A stretch of DNA of 64,000 bases. Source: DAITAZ01 sp036824045. Lineage in GTDB: Bacteria; Pseudomonadota; Gammaproteobacteria; Burkholderiales; Rhodocyclaceae. Below the pieces are notes generated by a model. It searched no databases, was not told where the DNA came from, and saw only the letters and a program-made list of their open reading frames with translations. This document shows positions 1-8,777 of this stretch, one piece after another. The translations under genes and the position numbers were made by a program. Position 1 is the stretch's first letter; each line of letters starts with the position of its first letter. The stretch spans positions 14,512-78,511 of the forward strand of contig DAITAZ010000016.1 of the NCBI GenBank assembly GCA_036824045.1. The letters run 5' to 3'.

Positions 1-37
1 TCTCCTTCCGTACAGTCTTTCGTCAGAAAGGTCGAGC

Positions 38-1420
38 ATGCTTTCGCGATCTGAGGAAAGGGGCGCGGAGCTGCTGTTTCCCGGCGCGGAGGTGCCCAGT
101 CAGGCCAGCATCTCCCTGCTTGCCTCGGCGGTGGATGCCGCGCGCAACGGCGTGGTGATCGTTGATGGCCATTGGCGGATCGTGGTCTGGAATGCTTGGC
201 TGGCAGGTGCTTCAGGCATTGCCCGCGGCCGCGCGCTCGGCCAGCGGCTGGACAAGGTGTTTGCTGAACCGCTGGCGGAGCGGGTGGAGGCGGCCGTGCG
301 GGATGCCTTGCTCAACGGCCGGGCGACCTTGCTTTCCCACGCGCTGAACCCGAGCCCGTTCCCGTTGTTTTCTCCCCGGGGAGACCCGGCCCGACCGCCC
401 CGGCGCTTGTCCCAGTCCGTCTCCGTGTCGCCGCTGGTGCCCGAAGGCGAGGCCCGGTATTGCCTGATCCAGATCTCCGACCTGAGTTTGCCGGTGAGGC
501 GAGAGCGGCTGCTCCGCGCCAAGGCGGCAGCTCTGGGGCAGGAAGTGGATAAGCTGACCCGGGCCGAAAGCGAGTTGCGCACGAGCGAGCAGCGGTTTCG
601 CAACCTGGCGCGCCAGGCCCCGGTGGGCATCCTGCACCTGGATCCTCAGGGCGCCGTGGTGTTCTTCAACGACCGCCTGCGGGCCATCTCCGGCGTGGAC
701 GAGGGGGCAATCAGTCTGGCCATGCTCCGGGACGTGGTGCATGGGGACGACCGGGCAATGCTGGAGCAGGCCTGGTCGCAGGCGCTTGGCACGCGTGAGG
801 GATTGAGTGTGGAGGTGCGCTTGCAGCGGGCTGACGGGTCCCTGGTCTGGGTCCATGCCGAGGCAAGCGTGATCGAGGGCGACGAGGGCGGGTGCCAAGG
901 CTATCTGGTAACGGTGATCGACGTATCGGCCGAAAAACAGAAGGCCCTGCGCAACGAGTACCTTGCCTTCCATGATCCCTTGACCGGCCTGGGCAACCGC
1001 TTGCTGCTGGAACAACGCTTCCGCCAGTTCCGGGAGCACGCGTCGCGCCTGGTCCTGATGTTCATTGATCTGGAGCACTTCAAATCGATCAACGACAGCC
1101 TTGGGCACGAGATGGGCGATGTGGTGCTCAAAGCCGTGGCGGAACGCCTGGTGAGAATCGCCGGCTCCTCGTCCTTCGTGGCCCGCTACGGTGGGGACGA
1201 GTTCGTGGTGCTGATGTCGGGATCGGGAGCCAGTGACGAGGTGAGGGCTCTGGTGAAGACCGTCACCCGAACGCTTTCCGAACCCATTGATCTGGGGGTG
1301 CTGGCCGCGCAGGTGAGGCCGACGGTGGGCGTCGCCTGCGCGCCGGAAGACGGCAGCGAACTGGAGGAGCTGATGCGGGCCGCCGATGCCGCGATGTTCC
1401 ACGCCCGCCATCGGGGATAA
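38..1420 (+). CDS. PAS-PAS-GGDEF diguanylate cyclase
   Basis: Probable cytoplasmic enzyme making the second messenger c-di-GMP from two GTP. Two PAS-type sensor domains are visible, at about residues 25-150 and 185-305; the second has the typical RFRNLARQAPVGILHLD opening. They are followed by a GGDEF domain at about 310-455 that starts with DPLTGLGNR and has an intact RYGGDEF active-site loop. No RxxD inhibitory site stands five residues before GGDEF (the local sequence is AGSSSFVARY), so product feedback inhibition is probably absent. No membrane segment or EAL domain is seen. The start is preceded by an AAAGG-like ribosome site. It stands alone and converges on rlpA. The signal sensed is unknown. 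Confidence 0.9.
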   Translation: MLSRSEERGAELLFPGAEVPSQASISLLASAVDAARNGVVIVDGHWRIVVWNAWLAGASGIARGRALGQRLDKVFAEPLAERVEAAVRDALLNGRATLLSHALNPSPFPLFSPRGDPARPPRRLSQSVSVSPLVPEGEARYCLIQISDLSLPVRRERLLRAKAAALGQEVDKLTRAESELRTSEQRFRNLARQAPVGILHLDPQGAVVFFNDRLRAISGVDEGAISLAMLRDVVHGDDRAMLEQAWSQALGTREGLSVEVRLQRADGSLVWVHAEASVIEGDEGGCQGYLVTVIDVSAEKQKALRNEYLAFHDPLTGLGNRLLLEQRFRQFREHASRLVLMFIDLEHFKSINDSLGHEMGDVVLKAVAERLVRIAGSSSFVARYGGDEFVVLMSGSGASDEVRALVKTVTRTLSEPIDLGVLAAQVRPTVGVACAPEDGSELEELMRAADAAMFHARHRG

Positions 1421-1444
1421 ACGCGCGGCGATTCCGTCGTTTCA

Positions 1445-1482
1445 AAGACAAAAGGCCTGCATGTGTGCAGGCCTTTTGTCTT
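1445..1482. terminator. Bidirectional Rho-independent terminator
   Basis: A perfect 17-bp inverted repeat (1445-1461 with 1466-1482) and a 4-nt loop lies between the convergent cyclase gene and rlpA. The outer stem is A-rich on one side and T-rich on the other, so it can act in both directions. Confidence 0.9.
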
Positions 1483-1500
1483 GGGCGGGGTCGGGTGGGA

Positions 1501-2628
1501 TCAGTGAGCCACAATCATCGGCGCCAGGTTGAGGCTGGCGCGCAGGGCCTCCAAGACTGGTTTGGCCTCGCCCGCATCCCGGTAGGGGCCCAGGTGGAGG
1601 CGGTATCTTCCCTCCCGGTTGAGCAGCGTCAGCTTGCCCGCAACCCAAGCCAGTTCCTTCTGCACCAAGCCGCGCAGCGATTCCGCATGCTCCTGCTTGG
1701 CGAACACTCCGAGCTGGAGAGAGATGCCTTTTTCCTTGCCGCTGGATTTTCTCTCGCTTCCAGCGGCGGGTGTCGCCGGGCCATCTGTTTCGGCAAGCGC
1801 CACGGCCAGTGGCGGCTCGCCGGGCGTTGCTGCCGGGGCTGAAGACTCGGCTTTCGTCGTCGAGGAAGGCTTGGAACTGGAGGTGGCCTGCGCCAGGGCG
1901 GTGCCCCGGGCGGGCTTGGCCTTGGCGGCGGGGAGTGCGGCTGCGCCTGCGGGCGGAATGACGGGTTCGATCTCAACTTCCGCCATGCCCCGGTCGGCGA
2001 AGCCGAGCTTGTAGGCCGCGGCGTAGGAAAGATCCATGACCCGGCTGGTGTGGAACGGGCCCCGGTCATTGACCCGGACGACCACGCTGCGGCCATTGGC
2101 CAGATTGGTGACCCGGGCGTAGCTCGGGATGGGCAGGGACAGGTGAGCCGCCGACATGGCGAACATGTCATAGGTTTCGCCGCTGGCCGTCCTGCCGCCA
2201 TGGAAGCGCTTGCCATACCAGCTGGCCATGCCTTTGACCTTGTAGGCGCGCAGCCCCTGAGCGGGCAGGAAGTCCTGGCCGAATTCGGCCGAGTCCGCAC
2301 CCAGACGGTCGGGGGATTCGAGGCGCGGCGTCAGGCGAGGGCTCATGCCGAGCGGAGTGAATTCGGTTTCGGCCGGACCGTCAAAGGCTGCACCAATACG
2401 GCGCCGCGGGGCGCGGGATTGAGGGCCGGCTTCCTCAACGGAGCGGGGGAGGAATAGCCCGTCGTGCACCGGGGCCTTCACCAGCGCGCCTGAAACCTGA
2501 GCAGGGGTGGATTCGTCTCGGAGTGGTCCGGCGTTGGCCGGGAGGTGCTCCCGGGGGGCGTGGCTGGCGCAGGCGTGGAGCAGCACGCAGCACGCCGCCA
2601 GCAAAAGGGTTCTGGGAATGGAGGTCAC
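1501..2628 (-). CDS. rlpA: Septal-ring lytic transglycosylase lipoprotein RlpA
   Basis: Outer-membrane lipoprotein expected to cleave denuded (peptide-free) peptidoglycan glycan strands. The N-terminus is a lipoprotein signal ending in an LHAC lipobox. A double-psi beta-barrel (about residues 130-215) contains GMASWYGKRFHGGRTASGE and the NDRGPF catalytic-Asp motif. A low-complexity Ala/Pro/Ser linker leads to a C-terminal SPOR domain (about the last 75 residues) that binds denuded glycan. The chosen GTG start (375 aa) overlaps the rodA stop as GTGA; an in-frame GTG four codons upstream is an alternative. It is the last gene of the mreBCD-mrdA-rodA-rlpA operon, and the terminator follows directly. 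Confidence 0.92.
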   Translation of the reverse strand: MTSIPRTLLLAACCVLLHACASHAPREHLPANAGPLRDESTPAQVSGALVKAPVHDGLFLPRSVEEAGPQSRAPRRRIGAAFDGPAETEFTPLGMSPRLTPRLESPDRLGADSAEFGQDFLPAQGLRAYKVKGMASWYGKRFHGGRTASGETYDMFAMSAAHLSLPIPSYARVTNLANGRSVVVRVNDRGPFHTSRVMDLSYAAAYKLGFADRGMAEVEIEPVIPPAGAAALPAAKAKPARGTALAQATSSSKPSSTTKAESSAPAATPGEPPLAVALAETDGPATPAAGSERKSSGKEKGISLQLGVFAKQEHAESLRGLVQKELAWVAGKLTLLNREGRYRLHLGPYRDAGEAKPVLEALRASLNLAPMIVAH

Positions 2629-3722
2629 TTTTTCACCCACGTCCGACTGTGTTGAATGCTCATCAGGATGCCCAGGCCGATGCACAGGGTGACGAGCGCG
2701 GTGCCTCCGTAACTCACCAAGGGGAGGGGAACGCCGACGACCGGCAGTATCCCGCTGACCATTCCCATGTTGACGAAAGCGTAGGTGAAGAATACCAGCG
2801 TTACCGAACCAGCCAAAAGCCGGGAAAAGAGGGTCGAGGCGTTGGCCGCGATCATCAGGCCCCGTATGATCAGCAACGAATACGCGCCCACGAGGACAAG
2901 GTTGCCTATCAGGCCAAATTCCTCGGACAGTACCGCGAGAATGAAATCGGTATGCCGTTCCGGCACGAACTCCAGGTGGCTTTGGGTGCCTTCCATCCAT
3001 CCCTTGCCAACCAGTCCGCCTGACCCGACGGCGATGGTGGACTGGATGATGTGGAAGCCCTTGCCGAGCGGGTCAGCTTCGGGGTCGAGCAGTGTCAGCA
3101 CCCGCTGTTTCTGGTACCCGTGCAGGACGTACATCCACAGCAGGGGCAAGGAGCCCAGACCGGCAGCCAGCATGGCGCCGATCACTTTCCAGGACAGTCC
3201 GGCGAAGAAGATGACGTACGCGCCGGCGGCCAGCACCAGGATCGCAGTGCCCAGGTCGGGCTGGCGGGCGATCAGCCCGACCGGTACGGCCAGAATGAGC
3301 GCGGAGAGCGCGTACTCTCTCCAGCCCAGGCTCGCTTCCCGCTGCTGGAAGTACCAGGCCAGCATCATGGGCATGGCAATCTTCATCAGTTCGGAAGGCT
3401 GGATCCGCATGAAGCCCAGATTGAGCCAGCGACGCGCCCCCTTGGAGACGTCGCCCACCAGGGCCACGGCAATCAGCAACAGCAGACCCACCACGTAAAT
3501 CGGCACGGCCAGACTCATCAGGCGCTGTGGCGGCTGTCCCGCCACCACCCGCATGACGACCAGCGCGGCCGTCAGATTGATGAGGTGATTGTTCATGCGG
3601 TGGGGAAACTCGCTGGTGGCGCTGAACAGCACCAGAAAGGCGTACGCCAGCAGGAACGCGGTGACACCGAGCAGGGGTGGGTCCAGTGGCGCCACCAGGC
3701 GATTCCATAGTTGCTTAATCAC
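2625..3722 (-). CDS. rodA: Peptidoglycan glycosyltransferase RodA (SEDS family)
   Basis: Inner-membrane SEDS polymerase that builds lateral-wall glycan strands from lipid II together with PBP2. The 365-aa product is rich in membrane segments and carries the SEDS signatures GFMRIQPSELMKIAMP, RQPDLGTA (catalytic Asp region), HIIQSTIAVGSGGLVGKG and the C-terminal GVPLPLVSYGG. The GTG start is chosen because it overlaps the end of mrdA by 8 nt and gives a length close to E. coli RodA (370 aa). The open frame extends upstream, but that part is the antisense reading of mrdA. Confidence 0.95.
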   Translation of the reverse strand: MIKQLWNRLVAPLDPPLLGVTAFLLAYAFLVLFSATSEFPHRMNNHLINLTAALVVMRVVAGQPPQRLMSLAVPIYVVGLLLLIAVALVGDVSKGARRWLNLGFMRIQPSELMKIAMPMMLAWYFQQREASLGWREYALSALILAVPVGLIARQPDLGTAILVLAAGAYVIFFAGLSWKVIGAMLAAGLGSLPLLWMYVLHGYQKQRVLTLLDPEADPLGKGFHIIQSTIAVGSGGLVGKGWMEGTQSHLEFVPERHTDFILAVLSEEFGLIGNLVLVGAYSLLIIRGLMIAANASTLFSRLLAGSVTLVFFTYAFVNMGMVSGILPVVGVPLPLVSYGGTALVTLCIGLGILMSIQHSRTWVKK

Positions 3723-5619
3723 CTTGTGCCACTCCCTGATGTTCCGGTGCCTCGGTGACTGAGTTGCTTCCCGCGGGACGGCGGCCGAGCAGGTGGTAAT
3801 CCATGATTTTTCGCGCGACAGGCGCTGCGGCCTGGGCCCCGAAACCCCCGTTCTCCACGATGACCGAAACCGCGATGCGTGGCTTGTCGGCCGGGGCAAA
3901 GGCGATAAACCAGGCGTGGTCCCGGTGCAGTTCCTTGACCTTGCGTGCGTCGTACTTTTCGTTCTGCTTGATGGCGATCACCTGGGCGGTTCCGGTCTTG
4001 CCGGCAGCCACGTAGCCTGCGCCGGCAAAGGCGCTGGCCGAAGTGCCCTCGCGATTGACGCCGACCAGCGCCTTGCGGATGGTTTCCAGATGCTCCGGCC
4101 GCAGATCGAGTTTTCGGGGTTCCTCGCTGACGGCAGCGCGTTTCTCGCCGGTCTGGAGGTCCTGGATGCTTTGTACCAGATGCGGTTTGTAGATCACGCC
4201 GTTGTTGGCGAGGATGGCGGTAGCCTGCGCCAGTTGCAGGGGCGTGTAGTTGTTGTAGCCCTGCCCGATGGCAATGCTCACGGTTTCACCCGCAAACCAC
4301 TTCTTTTGTTTCATCTTTCGCCGTTTCCATTCCGGCGAAGGGAGGACGCCGGCGGATTCGTTTTCCAGGTCGATCCCGGTACGGCTGCCGAATCCGAAAC
4401 GTGACATGAACGCCGCGATGTTGTCGATGCCCAGGTCGTTGGCCAGGATGTAGTAGTAGGTGTCACAGGACTGGACGATGGACTTGTACATGTCCACCCA
4501 GCCGTGGCCGCCTTCCTTGTCGTCCCGGAACTTGTGGCCGCCAAACCAGAAATAGCCAGGATCGGAAATGGCCTGCTGGGGCGTGCGCTTGCCATACTCC
4601 AGCGCCGCCAGGGCCATGAAGGGCTTGAATGTCGAGCCGGGGGGATACGTGCCGTTGAGCGCCCGGTTGAGCAGTGGTCGGTCGGGGGAGGTGTTGAGTG
4701 CGTTCCAGTTCTGGACGTCGATACCGTCGACGAAGAGGTTCGGATCGAACCCCGGTTTGCTCACAAGCGCGAGTACGCCGCCATCGGTGGTGTCGATGGC
4801 GACAACCGAACCCCGCCGGTCCCCCAGCGCCTGCTCGGCGATTTCCTGCAGTTTGATGTCCAGGGAAAGGTAAAGGTTGTTGCCATCTACGGGCTGGATC
4901 CGGTTGAGCGAGCGTACCGCCCGTCCGCCGGCATCGACCTCCATCTGCTCGAACCCGGTTTGTCCGTGCAGTTCCCGCTCGTAGCTTTGCTCCACGCCCG
5001 CTTTGCCAATGTGCTCCGTGCCCCGGTAGTTCTCCGAGTCGTCGCTGTCGTCGATCTTGTCCCGTTCTTTCTGGTTGATGCGGCCGATGTAGCCCAGCGC
5101 GTGGGAGGCCAGTTCCCCGTAGGGGTACTCCCGGTAGGCGCGGGCTTTGATCTCCACACCTGGCAGCCGGAAACGGTTGGCGATGATGCGGGCCACTTCT
5201 TCGTCGGAAAGGTGGCTGCGGATGGGAATGCTGGCGAAAGACTTGCTGTCCTCCATCAGTCGCCGGAAGCGGCGCATGTCCTTGGGCTGCACCTCGATCA
5301 ACTCGGTCATGAGCTGCACGGTGGCTTCCACGTCCGGACATTTGGCGGGCGTCAGCTCCGCGGTGTAGACAGAATAGTTGTGCGCCAGGATCACGCCGTT
5401 GCGGTCCAGGATCACGCCCCGGTTGGGCGTGACGGGTACCAGGGAAATCCTGTTGTCTTCGGCTTTGGTCTGGTAATAGTCGTGATGGATGACCTGCAGG
5501 TACACGAAGCGTGCCACCACCAGGGAGAAAGCAATGGCGACGAAGACGCCGGCAACCCAGATCCGACGGCGAAAGCGCAGGAACTGTTGTTGCGGGTGCT
5601 GGTATTCGGATTGATCCAT
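3715..5619 (-). CDS. mrdA: Penicillin-binding protein 2, elongasome transpeptidase
   Basis: Class B PBP that cross-links peptidoglycan during cell elongation with RodA and the MreBCD scaffold. It is 634 aa, normal for PBP2. One N-terminal membrane anchor (about 20-45) is followed by the pedestal/dimerisation domain. The transpeptidase domain has all three motifs: STFK with nucleophile Ser329, SCD at 384-386 in the SxN position, and KTG at 541-543. It is fourth in the mre operon, 27 nt after mreD, and overlaps rodA. Confidence 0.95.
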   Translation of the reverse strand: MDQSEYQHPQQQFLRFRRRIWVAGVFVAIAFSLVVARFVYLQVIHHDYYQTKAEDNRISLVPVTPNRGVILDRNGVILAHNYSVYTAELTPAKCPDVEATVQLMTELIEVQPKDMRRFRRLMEDSKSFASIPIRSHLSDEEVARIIANRFRLPGVEIKARAYREYPYGELASHALGYIGRINQKERDKIDDSDDSENYRGTEHIGKAGVEQSYERELHGQTGFEQMEVDAGGRAVRSLNRIQPVDGNNLYLSLDIKLQEIAEQALGDRRGSVVAIDTTDGGVLALVSKPGFDPNLFVDGIDVQNWNALNTSPDRPLLNRALNGTYPPGSTFKPFMALAALEYGKRTPQQAISDPGYFWFGGHKFRDDKEGGHGWVDMYKSIVQSCDTYYYILANDLGIDNIAAFMSRFGFGSRTGIDLENESAGVLPSPEWKRRKMKQKKWFAGETVSIAIGQGYNNYTPLQLAQATAILANNGVIYKPHLVQSIQDLQTGEKRAAVSEEPRKLDLRPEHLETIRKALVGVNREGTSASAFAGAGYVAAGKTGTAQVIAIKQNEKYDARKVKELHRDHAWFIAFAPADKPRIAVSVIVENGGFGAQAAAPVARKIMDYHLLGRRPAGSNSVTEAPEHQGVAQGD

Positions 5620-5646
5620 GCCTGGGCGGACGGGATGCGGCGCGGC

Positions 5647-6168
5647 TCAGATCGGGCGCGTATCGTCCTTCTCCAGCGGCTGGTATTGCGGAAGCAGCAG
5701 CAACACCGTCAAGGCCGGCCACAGCAGGGTGGCGACAAAGCTGGAGAAGAAGTACAGGAAGCCCGGGAATTGCCCGCCGGCTGCCAGCCGGATGAGCAGC
5801 ATCACGACCTGGGCGATGAGCAACAGGGGCAGTACGTGCAGGGCTTGCGAGGCGGGGGTGAACCACAGGATGCGCCGGGACAGCCCTGCCGCGCCATAGG
5901 CGATGATTACGTAGGCCAGCGCATGCTGGCCGAACGCGGCACCGTCGGCAACGTCCATCAGCAGGCCCAGGACGAAGCCCCATGCTTGGCCCACGTGGCG
6001 GGTTTCGCGTACGCACCAGAAGGCCAGCACCAGCGCCACCCAGTCCGGGATGCCGGGAATCCGCGCGGTGGGCAGCAGGTTGGCACAGAACGCCAGAACC
6101 AGGCTCATGTTGATGAACCAGGGCTTGGCGGGCTGCAGGATGCGGGGGGAGCGATTGGAGGGCTGCAT
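5647..6168 (-). CDS. mreD: Rod shape-determining protein MreD
   Basis: Small polytopic inner-membrane protein (173 aa) of the elongasome. It shows about five hydrophobic segments and the MreD-like stretch GFVLGLLMDVADGAAFGQHA. It lies 9 nt downstream of mreC and 27 nt upstream of mrdA, the standard betaproteobacterial order. Assignment rests on topology, the short signature and position; sequence conservation in this family is low. Confidence 0.92.
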   Translation of the reverse strand: MQPSNRSPRILQPAKPWFINMSLVLAFCANLLPTARIPGIPDWVALVLAFWCVRETRHVGQAWGFVLGLLMDVADGAAFGQHALAYVIIAYGAAGLSRRILWFTPASQALHVLPLLLIAQVVMLLIRLAAGGQFPGFLYFFSSFVATLLWPALTVLLLLPQYQPLEKDDTRPI

Positions 6169-6177
6169 CGGCGTTCC

Positions 6178-7086
6178 CTAGGGTTGGGCTGCGGCACGGC
6201 GAGCGCGCTTGCCGCGCAGGGGCCGCTCAGCCGTTTCGGTGACTTCGGGTGGGCGCGGCGCAATTTCCCGGGGGGCGAGCACCAGTACCACCGAACCGTT
6301 CTCCACGCCACCCATCGGCGTGCACAAGAAGCCCACATCCCGATCCACCCGGGCCACCCGGGCCACCGGTAGTCCCGGCACGTAGAGACCATCGAGGCCC
6401 GAGGTCACCAGCGTGTCGCCCACCTGAACGTCAGCGTTGGCGGCCAGATAGCGCAACTCCAGTTGGCCGCTGCCATTGCCGAACAGCGACGCTCGCAGGC
6501 CGTTACGCACCACCTGCACGGGGATGCCCAGTTCCTTGTTGGTCAGGAGGGTGACTTCGCTTTGGGTCGGGAACACCCGGGTCACCTGGCCGATCACCCC
6601 ATATTCGTCCAGTACCGCCTGACCGGCTACGATGTTCTGCAGCGAGCCCTTGTCCAGGATCACACGGCGGCTAAAAGGGTCCCGCGCCGTGTAGAGGATC
6701 TCGGCGGCGATGGCGCGACCAATGTGGTTTTCCTTCAGATCGAGCAGGGCCCTGAGCCGCTGGTTCTCCGCCTCCACGTGCTCCGCAGTCAGCATTTTCT
6801 GCGAGAGCTCGATCTGCCGCCTTTGCAACTCCTGATTCTGCTGCTGCAGGTAGGTGACCGAGTTGAGGTAGGACGAGGTGTCCTGCGCCAGGACTACCGG
6901 CGAGGAGATGGCGTGTTGCACCGGGAGCACCGCGGTGCCCAGCGCCAGCCGTAGCGGATCGACAAAACGATAGCGCATGTCGGCCACCATCAGGGCGAGC
7001 GCTGCCGCGGAAAACAGCAGCAGCCGCACCAAGGGCGATGGACCGCGCTTGAAAATCGGAGGAGGGGTGGTACCGGCCACAGCCAT
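6178..7086 (-). CDS. mreC: Rod shape-determining protein MreC
   Basis: Bitopic periplasmic scaffold that activates PBP2/RodA. The 302-aa product has one N-terminal membrane helix (about 20-40), a coiled-coil region (about 65-105, rich in Gln/Glu/Leu) and the beta-rich MreC domain, with VILDKGSLQNIVAGQAVLDE and the GLDGLYVPGLPVARV motif. It ends in a basic Arg-rich tail. The internal ATG at 7086 is preferred because it gives a normal N-terminus directly before the membrane helix; the open frame continues 18 codons upstream. It lies 105 nt after mreB. Confidence 0.93.
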   Translation of the reverse strand: MAVAGTTPPPIFKRGPSPLVRLLLFSAAALALMVADMRYRFVDPLRLALGTAVLPVQHAISSPVVLAQDTSSYLNSVTYLQQQNQELQRRQIELSQKMLTAEHVEAENQRLRALLDLKENHIGRAIAAEILYTARDPFSRRVILDKGSLQNIVAGQAVLDEYGVIGQVTRVFPTQSEVTLLTNKELGIPVQVVRNGLRASLFGNGSGQLELRYLAANADVQVGDTLVTSGLDGLYVPGLPVARVARVDRDVGFLCTPMGGVENGSVVLVLAPREIAPRPPEVTETAERPLRGKRARRAAAQP

Positions 7087-7191
7087 ACTAATATCCAAAG
7101 CTAAGCGCTGCGGCGCAGGTCCCGGGCCCGCGGCGCACACGCCAGGCGATCACCATCGCCCCGCTGCGCCGGGGGACATCCGCGGGGACAA

Positions 7192-8235
7192 TCACTCGTG
7201 GGCGAAGATGTTGCCCAACTTGTCCATTTTCTCCAGGGCAAGACCCGACCCGCGCACCACGCAGGTCAGCGGGTCGTCCGCAACCACAACGGGCAGGCCG
7301 GTTTCTTCCATCAGCAACCGGTCAAGATCTCTCAGCAGGGCCCCGCCGCCGGTCAGCACCATACCACGCTCGGCAATGTCAGCGCCCAATTCGGGCGGCG
7401 TCTGCTCCAGGGCGCTCTTTACCGCCGACACAATGCTGTTGAGCGGGTCGGTCAGCGCTTCCAGGATTTCGTTGGAAGAGATGTTGAAGCTGCGCGGAAT
7501 GCCTTCCGCCAGATTACGGCCCTTGACCTCCATCTCGCGGATCTCGGAACCGGGGAAGGCAGAACCGATTTCCTTCTTGATGTTTTCGGCGGTCGTCTCG
7601 CCAATCAGCATGCCATAGTTGCGGCGGATGTAATTGACGATGGCTTCGTCAAATTTGTCGCCGCCCACCCGCACGGAACCCGCATACACCATGCCGCCCA
7701 GGGAGATGACCCCTACCTCGGTGGTGCCGCCGCCAATGTCCACCACCATGGAACCCGTGGCTTCGGCGACCGGCATGCCGGCGCCGATGGCCGCAGCCAT
7801 CGGCTCCTCGATCAGGTACACCTGCGAGGCGCCGGCACCGAGCGCGGATTCGCGGATGGCACGGCGTTCCACCTGGGTGGAGCCGCAGGGCACGCAAATG
7901 ATGATGCGCGGGCTGGGCGAGAAAAGGCGCGAGTCGTGCACCTTCTTGATGAACTGCTTGAGCATCTGCTCGGTGACCGTGAAGTCGGCGATCACGCCGT
8001 CCTTCATCGGGCGGATGGCCACCATGTTGCCGGGAGTCTTGCCCAGCATCATCTTGGCTTCGCGGCCCACGGCCTGAATCGAGCGCTTGGCGCTTGGGCC
8101 GCCCTCGGTACGGATGGCGACCACGGAGGGTTCGTCCAGCACGATGCCTTTGCCCCGGACATAAATCAGGGTATTGGCGGTGCCCAGGTCGATGGCCAGG
8201 TCGTTGGAGAAATAGGAGCGTAGAAAACCAAACAT
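7192..8235 (-). CDS. mreB: Actin-like rod shape protein MreB
   Basis: Bacterial actin that polymerises under the inner membrane and directs side-wall synthesis. The 347-aa protein begins MFGFLRSYFSNDLAIDLGTA, with an amphipathic N-terminal helix and phosphate-1 loop. It also has the MVVDIGGGTTEVGVISLGG phosphate-2 loop and the MVLTGGGALL adenosine motif. Length and start match the family; the longer open frame upstream is non-coding sequence of the divergent promoter region. First gene of the operon. Confidence 0.97.
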   Translation of the reverse strand: MFGFLRSYFSNDLAIDLGTANTLIYVRGKGIVLDEPSVVAIRTEGGPSAKRSIQAVGREAKMMLGKTPGNMVAIRPMKDGVIADFTVTEQMLKQFIKKVHDSRLFSPSPRIIICVPCGSTQVERRAIRESALGAGASQVYLIEEPMAAAIGAGMPVAEATGSMVVDIGGGTTEVGVISLGGMVYAGSVRVGGDKFDEAIVNYIRRNYGMLIGETTAENIKKEIGSAFPGSEIREMEVKGRNLAEGIPRSFNISSNEILEALTDPLNSIVSAVKSALEQTPPELGADIAERGMVLTGGGALLRDLDRLLMEETGLPVVVADDPLTCVVRGSGLALEKMDKLGNIFAHE

Positions 8236-8407
8236 CGGCAGGATTCCGGTTGGCCCCGGGGCGGGGCGTGAAGATAAACTTATATGATACCCTAACGCGC
8301 TTGCACCAATCACTGATTGGGATTCTTCATTTTTCGCAAGCGTGGGTTCGACCGGCCGCGTCGCCGTCGGGAGAGCCCCCGTTTCCGCAGACCGAGAGAG
8401 CTGTCTC
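8236..8407. promoter_or_regulatory. Divergent mreB/gatC promoter region with a palindrome
   Basis: The 172 bp between divergent mreB and gatC must hold promoters for both operons. An AT-rich stretch at 8275-8290 contains TATGAT on the plus strand and TATCAT/CATATA on the minus strand, both plausible -10 elements, but no clear -35 partner is seen. A 15-nt palindrome (CCAATCA-C-TGATTGG, 8306-8320) lies between this element and gatC and could be an operator. Confidence 0.5.
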
Positions 8408-8695
8408 ATGTCCCTCACCCCTGAACAGGTGGCGCGCATCGCCAAACTTGCCCGCATTGAGCTCGCTCCGGACGAGGTGGAATCCACGCGCACCCAGCTC
8501 AACAACATTTTCGGCCTGATCGAGCAGATGCAGGCCGTGGATACGCGGGGGATCGAGCCCATGGCTCATGCCCAGGACGTGGTGCAGCGGCTTCGGGAAG
8601 ACAGGGTCACCGAGTCCGACCGGCATGTCGCTTACCAGGCGGTGGCCCCGGAGACCGAGGCTGGTCTGTATCTCGTGCCCCGGGTCATCGAGTAA
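8408..8695 (+). CDS. gatC: Asp/Glu-tRNA amidotransferase subunit C
   Basis: Small subunit (95 aa) that tethers GatA to GatB in the amidotransferase converting Glu-tRNA(Gln) and/or Asp-tRNA(Asn) to the amidated form. Family features are MSLTPEQVARIAKLARIEL at the N-terminus, the LNNIFGLIEQMQAVDT helix and the final proline-containing strand GLYLVPRVIE. The internal ATG after a GAGAG site gives the normal GatC length. First gene of gatC-gatA-gatB. Confidence 0.96.
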   Translation: MSLTPEQVARIAKLARIELAPDEVESTRTQLNNIFGLIEQMQAVDTRGIEPMAHAQDVVQRLREDRVTESDRHVAYQAVAPETEAGLYLVPRVIE

Positions 8696-8777
8696 TGACC
8701 CGGGCCCGTCGGACACGATTGTTTGCATCAGTCGCCCTTTGCCGCCTTTGCCAGGCCTGACCCTGACGTAAAAAACC

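Noticed and set aside
212..1411. Long open frames antisense to clear genes, here and across most of the window (for example within glgP, glgB, dctM and the RND gene)
   Set aside because: They mirror codon bias of the GC-rich coding strand; their translations are low-complexity Arg/Pro/His-rich or lack family motifs, while the opposite strand encodes recognised proteins.
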